Shown in pieces: positions 44,858-50,552 of a DNA stretch of 50,552 nt. The stretch lies in the NCBI GenBank assembly GCA_964571595.1, contig CAZNCJ010000009.1, forward strand, positions 1 to 50,552. The letters run 5' to 3'. Under the pieces are notes generated by a model that saw nothing but the letters and a program-made list of their open reading frames with translations, was not told the origin of the DNA and made no database searches. This stretch comes from CALCKU01 sp964571595. GTDB lineage: Bacteria; Pseudomonadota; Alphaproteobacteria; Caulobacterales; Maricaulaceae. The stretch's first letter is position 1, and the number at the start of each line of letters is the position of its first letter. Position numbers and translations under genes: made by a program.

Positions 44858-45889
44858 ATGAGCGATGCCCCACAACCCTATCAAGGCCCTGATCGTGTCT
44901 TTTCAGGTGTTCAGCCTTCTGGGTCCCTACATCTCGGGAATTATCTGGGAGCTTTGAAAAAATTCGTCTCCTTACAGGACGAGCATGAATGCGTATTTTG
45001 CATTGTGGACTTGCACGCTATTACCGTCTGGCAAGACCCAAAAACACTGGCCCAGCAAACCCGCGAAATCGCCGCCGCTTTTCTGGCTTCTGGTATCGAT
45101 CCAAAAAAAGCGATTGTCTATAATCAATCTTCTGTTCGTGCCCATACCGAGCTGGCATGGTATTTTAATTGTGTCGCCCGTATTGGATGGCTAAACCGCA
45201 TGACGCAGTTCAAAGACAAAGCCGGAAAAAACTCGGAAAAAATGTCTGTCGGCTTATATGACTATCCCGTTTTGCAAGCCGCCGACATTTTAGCCTTTAA
45301 AGGTACGCATGTCCCTGTGGGCGAAGACCAGAAACAACATTTGGAACTCTCGCGCGATATTGCGGCCAAATTTAACAATGATTTTTCTTCTCCCGGATTT
45401 TTCCCCCTGCCCGAACCCCTGATCAAAGGCCCGGGTGCGCGGGTCATGTCTTTACGTGACGGCTCAAAGAAAATGTCAAAATCCGATCCTTCCGATAATT
45501 CCCGTATCAACCTTACTGACGGAGCAGATGCCATTGCCAAGAAAATCCGTAAGGCTAAAACTGATGCCGGTGAAATTCCGGCGACAATTGACGAATTAGA
45601 CGGACGTCCCGAAATTGCCAATCTTGTCGGTATTTTTTCAGCTCTTGCAGAACAAAGCGACGCGCAAGTGCTCACGCAATATGCCGGGCAGGGTTTTGGC
45701 GGATTTAAGTCCGATCTCGCCGAACTCGCTGTCGAGAAACTCGGCCCAATCACAAGCCTCATGGCGCGCTATCTCTCTGACCCGGATGAGCTGGACCGCA
45801 TTTTAGCAAAATCAGGCCATGAGGCGGCCGCGATTGCAGACCCGATTGTCGCCGATGTCAGACGTATTATCGGCTTTAGTGGAGCGTAA
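44858..45889 (+). CDS. trpS: Tryptophanyl-tRNA synthetase
   Basis: Class I aminoacyl-tRNA synthetase, 343 residues. The HIGH-type motif appears as SGSLHLGNYLGA at about residues 20-31, the KMSKS motif as KKMSKSDPSD near residue 205, and GEDQKQHLELSRDIAAKFN is a conserved TrpRS segment. Start ATG at 44858 with AAAGG upstream. It follows murJ by 84 bp; the PCu(A)C gene starts 2 bp after its stop. Confidence 0.97.
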   Translation: MSDAPQPYQGPDRVFSGVQPSGSLHLGNYLGALKKFVSLQDEHECVFCIVDLHAITVWQDPKTLAQQTREIAAAFLASGIDPKKAIVYNQSSVRAHTELAWYFNCVARIGWLNRMTQFKDKAGKNSEKMSVGLYDYPVLQAADILAFKGTHVPVGEDQKQHLELSRDIAAKFNNDFSSPGFFPLPEPLIKGPGARVMSLRDGSKKMSKSDPSDNSRINLTDGADAIAKKIRKAKTDAGEIPATIDELDGRPEIANLVGIFSALAEQSDAQVLTQYAGQGFGGFKSDLAELAVEKLGPITSLMARYLSDPDELDRILAKSGHEAAAIADPIVADVRRIIGFSGA

Positions 45890-45890
45890 G

Positions 45891-46541
45891 ATGAACCCGC
45901 TGTTAAATCCCTTTAAACAAAGCTCGCTTTGCCTGTTTTTTGGCGTGGCTTTTTGCGCCATGAGCGCCTGCACGCCGAGTGCAGATATAGGAACAGACAC
46001 ACAGACACAGCCAGCCGCCCCCGTAAATCAACCAACCGCAAATACCGAGCAGCAGGGCCAAGCAAAACTCAGCGTCACCCAAAGCGTCATTAACCCCCCT
46101 TTTCCGGGCCGGGATATAGGGGCAGGCTATTTTGTCATCGAAAACACAGGCGCGACTGACAGGCTTATCGCGGCGCGCAGCTCTGTGAGCGAGAGTGTTG
46201 AGCTGCACACACATATTAAAGATGACGGGGTGATGCGCATGCGCCGCATAGACGCCATTGAGATTGGCACAAATCAAGTTTTGACCTTCGAGCCGGGCGG
46301 CTATCACCTCATGCTATTTGGGACCAAAATCCCGCAAGACCAAAATCAGGCAGAGATTACACTGGTGTTTGAAAATTCCGGCGAGATGCGCTTTACGGCT
46401 CCGATCAGAGATAAAGCCGCGCAAGGCGCAGGCTCTGGGACTGGTTCAGGTACAGGGTCTGGAACCGGCTCGGGTACGGGTTCTGACACGGGATCTGGTA
46501 CAGAGAGCCCAGACGCGGAAAAAGGCCAATCCCATCACTGA
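45891..46541 (+). CDS. Copper chaperone PCu(A)C family lipoprotein with Gly/Ser/Thr tail
   Basis: Periplasmic copper carrier that helps assemble the CuA site of cytochrome oxidase. I place the start at ATG 45891, with GGAG 6 bp upstream and a lipoprotein signal (lipobox MSAC) behind it, giving 216 residues; the longer frame to 45819 lies inside trpS. The core carries the copper site: His and Met in ELHTHIKDDGVMRMR and GGYHLMLFG. The last 40 residues are (GSGT)n-like repeats ending GQSHH, absent from normal members. Its 3' part overlaps the annotated frame of rsmB. Confidence 0.9.
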   Translation: MNPLLNPFKQSSLCLFFGVAFCAMSACTPSADIGTDTQTQPAAPVNQPTANTEQQGQAKLSVTQSVINPPFPGRDIGAGYFVIENTGATDRLIAARSSVSESVELHTHIKDDGVMRMRRIDAIEIGTNQVLTFEPGGYHLMLFGTKIPQDQNQAEITLVFENSGEMRFTAPIRDKAAQGAGSGTGSGTGSGTGSGTGSDTGSGTESPDAEKGQSHH

Positions 46542-47841
46542 GACAAACCCTAGAAAGGCCAATGCCCGCCTTGTCGCAGCCCATGCTATTGTGGCTGTTC
46601 TGACCAAACAGGTTCCGCTTGAAACAGCTCTGTCAAAGCAAGAAAGTCACAATGCTCTCTCTGGGCGTGACCGTGCTTTTGCCCGTCTGATCGCAGCAAC
46701 CACATTTCGACGCCTTGGCCAAATTGAGGGTGCGCTAAAACCTTATATAAAACAGAGACCTCCCGCCCTTGTTATGGCACTTTTACAAAGCGGAGCGGCA
46801 CAACTCCTCTATCTGGACACGCCCGTCCACGCCGCCGTCGGGGAAACGGTCAAAGTCTTGAAATCGCGTCCTAATTTAAAGGGGTTTGCGGGCATGGCCA
46901 ATGCCGTTTTACGCCGTGTCAGCGAGAACGGTAAAAAACTGGCAGCCCAGATAGCCCCGCAAGAAAATATACCCAAATGGCTCAGGCAGTCATGGGACGA
47001 GGCTTACGGCAAACAGGCAACCCGAAAAATGGCGCTCGCCTTATTGGCAGACCCGCCACTGGATATAAGCGTCAAGACAGACGCACAAATATGGGCCGAA
47101 AAGCTCGAAGCTAAGCTTCTGCCCAGTGGGACTATCCGCCGACCAAAAATAGGCGATGTCAGCGCCCTTCCCGGGTTTGCAGAGGGTGAATGGTGGGCCC
47201 AAGACCTCGCCGCCAGCCTACCGGTGAAGCTCTGGGGTGACATAAAAGGCCAATCTGTACTCGATATGTGCGCAGCTCCGGGTGGTAAAACGCTGCAAAT
47301 GGCCACAGCAGGCGCGAAAGTCACGGCCATAGACCGCTCTGAGAACCGCGCAAGGCGTATTTCAGAGAATTTAGATAGAACGGGATTACAAGCCGAAATT
47401 ATCGTCTCGAACGCTTTGGATTACAGCCCAAATGAGGTCTTATTTGATAAGATTCTCCTCGATGCTCCCTGCACAGCCACAGGGACTTTTCGTCGCCACC
47501 CAGATGTCATATATAATAAAAACCTTAAAGATATTAAGAACTTAGCCTCCATTCAGGACGCCTTATTGGCGAAAGCCGCTACTCTTATACGCCCCGGAGG
47601 GGAAATTTTGTTTTGTACTTGCTCATTACAACCCCAAGAAGGGGAAGAGCGGGTACTGCAATTTCTCCAAAATATGCCAGATTTTCGCCTTATTCCTATT
47701 TTAACGGATAGCTGGTCAGGCCTTGATGTGCAGTATAGCGCGGAGGGGTTTGTAAGGAGTTTTCCGCATTTGCTCTCTGATATGGGCGGTATGGATGGCT
47801 TCTTTATTGCACGAATAATTCGGAATAATAGCAGTTTGTAA
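46318..47841 (+). CDS. rsmB: 16S rRNA (cytosine-967-C5) methyltransferase RsmB family
   Basis: SAM-dependent enzyme that methylates C967 of 16S rRNA. N-terminal NusB-like helical domain (LVAAHAIVAVLTK to KGFAGMANAVLRRV), then the methyltransferase with DMCAAPGGKTLQMA, DAPCTATGTFRRHPD and the catalytic Cys in FCTCSLQPQEGEERV. Similarity begins only near residue 82 of this frame (about base 46561). There is no ATG, GTG or TTG in frame between there and 46369 (TTG) or 46318 (ATG), so either the true start is a rare codon such as CTG or ATC, or the gene overlaps the PCu(A)C gene by about 170-225 bp. Product sure, start unsure. Confidence 0.85.
   Translation: MGPKSRKTKIRQRLHWCLKIPARCALRLRSEIKPRKAQALGLVQVQGLEPARVRVLTRDLVQRAQTRKKANPITETNPRKANARLVAAHAIVAVLTKQVPLETALSKQESHNALSGRDRAFARLIAATTFRRLGQIEGALKPYIKQRPPALVMALLQSGAAQLLYLDTPVHAAVGETVKVLKSRPNLKGFAGMANAVLRRVSENGKKLAAQIAPQENIPKWLRQSWDEAYGKQATRKMALALLADPPLDISVKTDAQIWAEKLEAKLLPSGTIRRPKIGDVSALPGFAEGEWWAQDLAASLPVKLWGDIKGQSVLDMCAAPGGKTLQMATAGAKVTAIDRSENRARRISENLDRTGLQAEIIVSNALDYSPNEVLFDKILLDAPCTATGTFRRHPDVIYNKNLKDIKNLASIQDALLAKAATLIRPGGEILFCTCSLQPQEGEERVLQFLQNMPDFRLIPILTDSWSGLDVQYSAEGFVRSFPHLLSDMGGMDGFFIARIIRNNSSL
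46428..46503 (+). repeat. Imperfect GGTTCAGGTACA-like short tandem repeats
   Basis: About six imperfect 12-bp units built from GGNTCNGGNACN. They encode the Gly-Ser-Gly-Thr tail of the PCu(A)C protein in one frame and Leu/Val/Gln-rich sequence in the rsmB frame. Confidence 0.7.
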
Positions 47842-47915
47842 AGATATCATTCATCTTTACTTGGTCTAATTATTGCAACGATTCGGCACAAATGTATCAA
47901 AATGGGAGGCTCACC

Positions 47916-48833
47916 ATGAGCTCGAATATACTTCTACGAAATACGGCTATCTCTGTAATAGGTATTGCAGGCTTGGCCATTTCCGCCTGTGCAAATGGGC
48001 AGTCCAATACACGCTACGGCAATGTTTATGACTATGAGAGTGGTCAAAACTGTCAAACAGCCGCTTGTGGTGCAACAAGCACACGTTACGGCGGTGGCTA
48101 TGTACAACAGGCGCCAATACAGCAGCCCGTTTATCATTACCAACAAGCGCCGCTCCAAGTCGCTCCCGGTCCTGTCTATGTAGATTGCTCCGCCACAGGC
48201 ACATGTGGCAGCACACATTCAACGACATCTTATGGTTCTGGCGGAACTTACAGCCAAGGCTATAGCGCTCCTGTTGTTTCGGCCCCGGTTGTTTCAGCAC
48301 CAGCGGTTACAGCCTCTGCTGCTGATTGCCCGGCGGGTACAACATACCAGTCAGACGGATCATGCCTACAGACATCAAGCTCCAGCTTTGGTAGCTCATA
48401 TTCAGGTACATCCTCTTCATATGGCAGTGGTGGCTCAAGCAGCTATTCAGGTGGCAGCTATTCAGGTGGCAGCAGCTCCGGCGGTACAGTACCATGTCCA
48501 GCAGGTACTACACAGCAATCTGACGGGTCTTGCCTACAATCTTCTGGCTCAACAGGATTTAGTTCAACATCCAGCTACGGGTCTTCCGGCGCGTCCAGCT
48601 ATGGTTCGTCATCAGCGTCTACCGGCTCTTACGGCTCAGGCGAAACCGCAAATTGCCCAGCTGGTACAACTAAACAGGCTGACGGCACATGTATGCAAGG
48701 CGGAGGCACCTCGCCTTATGCCGGCTCATCGGCGACAATCTTCTCGGGTGATGCCAGCTCGTCTTCATCATCTTATGGCAGCTTTAACAATGGCGGATAT
48801 TCTGCCAATGATTACCTTCCTATCCGGAAGTAA
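47916..48833 (+). CDS. Ser/Gly/Tyr-rich lipoprotein with three Cys modules
   Basis: Not recognised. Start at ATG 47916, behind GGGAGG; product 305 residues. Lipoprotein signal with lipobox ISAC near residue 25. After a Tyr/Gln/Pro-rich part come three copies of a 15-residue module: CPAGTTYQSDGSCLQ, CPAGTTQQSDGSCLQ and CPAGTTKQADGTCMQ, joined by long Ser/Gly/Tyr linkers. The paired Cys in each module may form a disulfide. Its form suggests an outer-membrane-anchored surface or adhesive protein; there is no direct evidence. A terminator follows. Confidence 0.6.
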   Translation: MSSNILLRNTAISVIGIAGLAISACANGQSNTRYGNVYDYESGQNCQTAACGATSTRYGGGYVQQAPIQQPVYHYQQAPLQVAPGPVYVDCSATGTCGSTHSTTSYGSGGTYSQGYSAPVVSAPVVSAPAVTASAADCPAGTTYQSDGSCLQTSSSSFGSSYSGTSSSYGSGGSSSYSGGSYSGGSSSGGTVPCPAGTTQQSDGSCLQSSGSTGFSSTSSYGSSGASSYGSSSASTGSYGSGETANCPAGTTKQADGTCMQGGGTSPYAGSSATIFSGDASSSSSSYGSFNNGGYSANDYLPIRK

Positions 48834-48855
48834 GTAAAACCCATCACAAGCATAC

Positions 48856-48887
48856 AAACCCGCCCGGTTCGCCGCGGCGGGTTTTTT
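48856..48887 (+). terminator. Rho-independent terminator
   Basis: AAACCCGCC at 48856-48864 pairs with GGCGGGTTT at 48876-48884, followed by a T run to 48887. Ends the lipoprotein transcript and separates it from rpe. Confidence 0.85.
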
Positions 48888-48954
48888 CATGCGTTTGTAC
48901 TGATATAGCGCTCAGATGCTTGCACCTTTGGCCGAGCGCTGTTAGGTACATGCC

Positions 48955-49632
48955 ATGAGCGAAAATATTCTTATCTCACCCTCAATTCTATCGGCAGATT
49001 TTGCCAATCTCGGCGCTGAAATTCGAGCCATTGACGCTGCAGGCGCGGACATGATCCATATTGATGTCATGGACGGCCATTATGTACCAAATCTGACAAT
49101 AGGACCCGGTGTTGTAAAAGACTTAAAACCGCACTCCAAAAAACCTTTTGACGTCCACCTTATGATCAGCCCGGTTGACCCCCTCATTGATAGTTTTGTC
49201 GAGGCGGGGGCAGATATTATCTCCGTACACCCCGATGCAGGGCCGCATTTGCACCGCACATTACAATCTATCAAAGACCGCGGTGTCAAAGCCGGTGTGG
49301 TCTTAAATCCGGCCACACCCATTGAGGTTTTAGATTATGTAATGGATAGTCTGGATCTTATATTGGTTATGAGTGTGAACCCCGGATTTGGCGGGCAGAG
49401 TTTTATCATGTCACAAATTGATAAAATCGCCGCGCTGCGCAAAAAAATCGATGCGACCGGACGCGATATTATTTTAGAAGTTGACGGGGGCGTAAACCCG
49501 GTAACCGCCCAACACTGTATTAAGGCCGGTGCCACAGCGCTCGTGGCAGGCAGCGCCGTCTTTAAAGGCGCAGGTTCTTATAGTGAAAATATCGCCGCCC
49601 TCCGCAGCATGCCTGCGTCCCGGGTCGCCTAA
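48955..49632 (+). CDS. rpe: Ribulose-phosphate 3-epimerase
   Basis: Interconverts ribulose-5-phosphate and xylulose-5-phosphate in the pentose-phosphate and Calvin pathways. 225 residues, TIM barrel. SPSILSADFANLG opens the fold; HIDVMDGHYVPN and HLMI carry metal-site and catalytic residues, VNPGFGGQSF the phosphate loop, and EVDGGVN the catalytic Asp. ATG 48955. The heparinase-like gene follows after 5 bp, a conserved neighbour in alphaproteobacteria. Confidence 0.96.
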   Translation: MSENILISPSILSADFANLGAEIRAIDAAGADMIHIDVMDGHYVPNLTIGPGVVKDLKPHSKKPFDVHLMISPVDPLIDSFVEAGADIISVHPDAGPHLHRTLQSIKDRGVKAGVVLNPATPIEVLDYVMDSLDLILVMSVNPGFGGQSFIMSQIDKIAALRKKIDATGRDIILEVDGGVNPVTAQHCIKAGATALVAGSAVFKGAGSYSENIAALRSMPASRVA

Positions 49633-49637
49633 ACATC

Positions 49638-50552
49638 ATGGCACGGCGTGTGCCCATAACCGCGATCATGTCCGCGGCCTTCAAACATGGCTATAAAAAC
49701 CTTTCCGCCGATTTGGGAAAGCCCGTCAGGCGTTTAACGCTTGGAAATAGCAAACCCAATATTTTTCATGATATACGTCAAAAAACGTCCTATGGCGATA
49801 AAGAGGCCGGAGCGGCCCTACTTGGCGGTCATTTTTATTATGGCGGACAAAATCTAGATGTAGGCAAGCAAGGCGACCCTTGGACTATCCCCGCCCCTTC
49901 AGAACGCTTTGCACGCTGGCTACACCAATTTGACTGGCTCGAAGACCTTATCGCGACAAAGGAAAAGACAGCCCATATACGTGCGCGTATGCTGGTAGAT
50001 CGCTGGATTGCGGTTTACGGCAAATGGAACCGTTTTGCGTGGGACCCGGATATTCTTGTCCACCGCCTTTATAACTGGCTCACCTTATGGTCGCCCAGCT
50101 TACAAATGGACAGTCTAAGTGAAGCCGCGCAATTACGGCGTAATGCCACTCTGCGTCAAATCAAGCGCTTAAAGCAGGTCTATCACCAGACCCAACCCGG
50201 ACTAAACCGCCTCAAAGCGGCCAGCGCAATCACCTTGGGCGGGGCCAAATTACAGGAAAATTCTGAAACCTATTTCACCCGCGGTATGGATTGGCTGGAT
50301 GACGAAATTGAAACCCAGATATTACCTGACGGCGGGCATATCAGTCGCTCACCAGAACAATGTTATGAAGTTTTGAAAATATTACAAACTGTCGATACGC
50401 TTTTACAACTTCGCGGTTTTGAGGGCTCACGGGCCTTAAGTCGGGGTATAGATAGGCTCTTACCCGTTATCCCCTTCTTCATGACGAGTCAGGGCAGTCT
50501 GGCCGGATTTAACGGCGGCGGTGAAGGCCCGGTAAAACAAATTGCCAAGACG
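49638..50552 (+). CDS. Heparinase II/III family protein, 3'-truncated by the window edge
   Basis: Open frame from ATG 49638 to the last base, 305 codons with no stop. The N-terminal part begins MARRVPITAIMSAAFKHGYK; later FDWLEDL, RLYNWLTLW and the DGGHISRSPEQCYEVLKIL segment (a conserved DGGH near residue 233) mark the alginate-lyase-like helical domain of the family. The C-terminal beta domain lies beyond the window. Members of this rpe-linked group are annotated as heparinases, but their substrate is not established. Confidence 0.85.
   Translation, partial: MARRVPITAIMSAAFKHGYKNLSADLGKPVRRLTLGNSKPNIFHDIRQKTSYGDKEAGAALLGGHFYYGGQNLDVGKQGDPWTIPAPSERFARWLHQFDWLEDLIATKEKTAHIRARMLVDRWIAVYGKWNRFAWDPDILVHRLYNWLTLWSPSLQMDSLSEAAQLRRNATLRQIKRLKQVYHQTQPGLNRLKAASAITLGGAKLQENSETYFTRGMDWLDDEIETQILPDGGHISRSPEQCYEVLKILQTVDTLLQLRGFEGSRALSRGIDRLLPVIPFFMTSQGSLAGFNGGGEGPVKQIAKT

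Noticed and set aside
45819..45890. Upstream extension of the PCu(A)C frame
   Set aside because: It lies within trpS and would put 24 residues before the lipoprotein signal; ATG 45891 has a good ribosome site.
48205..48837. Alternative long frames over the Ser/Gly-rich lipoprotein
   Set aside because: They are shadow frames of repetitive codons; the lipoprotein frame has the ribosome site, signal peptide and ordered Cys modules.

Overview
The window reads as a chromosomal segment of an alphaproteobacterium, most likely of the Caulobacterales/Maricaulales side (Hyphomonadaceae or Robiginitomaculaceae-like). This is inferred from gene content and order: cobS-cobT, fabA-fabB-fabI, mutS followed by glnD, murJ and trpS, rsmB-lipoprotein-rpe-heparinase, and phoR/phoU/phoB. 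Fur-family operators of the TGCAA-N5-TTGCA type and CtrA-like TTAA-N7-TTAA boxes point the same way. Base composition is moderate by eye (not computed), with two clearly AT-rich patches at about 3.8-4.6 kb and 30.7-32.5 kb. I saw no rRNA, tRNA, prophage or CRISPR array.

Layout. 1-3.8 kb: the end of cobS, then cobT (aerobic cobaltochelatase) and a DUF3137 membrane protein. 3.8-4.6 kb: a small AT-rich gene of unknown function with its own consensus promoter, a palindrome over the -35, and a downstream structured stretch ending in a strong hairpin. 4.6-13.6 kb, minus strand: an outer-membrane factor, adaptor and RND pump, followed by an M13 peptidase lipoprotein and a secreted DUF1287 protein. 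13.7-16.7 kb: phoR, a double Pho box, phoU, phoB, with no pst transporter genes. 16.7-19.2 kb, minus strand: a thioesterase, bacterioferritin, its ferredoxin Bfd, and a cupin. The bfd promoter region carries two Fur-type palindromes and a five-copy 24-bp tandem repeat of CtrA-like boxes. 19.3-22.4 kb: a ketopantoate reductase, a possible ribbon-helix-helix protein, and an MscS channel. 22.4-26.2 kb, minus strand: fabA-fabB, a 487-bp structured gene-free stretch, fabI, and upstream an SH3 protein. 26.5-30.6 kb: a D-2-hydroxyacid dehydrogenase, a sulfotransferase-like protein, a small secreted protein, then a ThiF/MoeB-like enzyme and cysK on the minus strand.

30.7-32.5 kb is a complete insertion sequence of the IS1595 (ISXO2-like) type. 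It has 25-bp inverted ends, an exact 8-bp target duplication (TGCTATAA), a transposase and two passenger reading frames, the larger one interrupted by an amber codon. It sits directly in front of comM. 32.5-50.5 kb, plus strand: comM, a PAS plus receiver protein without a kinase core, an AmpG-like permease, mutS-glnD-murJ-trpS, a PCu(A)C copper chaperone that overlaps rsmB, a Ser/Gly-rich lipoprotein with three Cys modules, rpe, and the start of a heparinase II/III family gene that runs off the end.

The most notable observations are the passenger-carrying IS, the composite bfd regulatory region (tandem CtrA-like boxes, Fur palindromes and an apparently leaderless promoter), the AT-rich orphan gene with its structured downstream stretch, and the structured fabB-fabI intergenic region. 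I did not find a clear multi-gene novel system; these are the best candidates for a second look.
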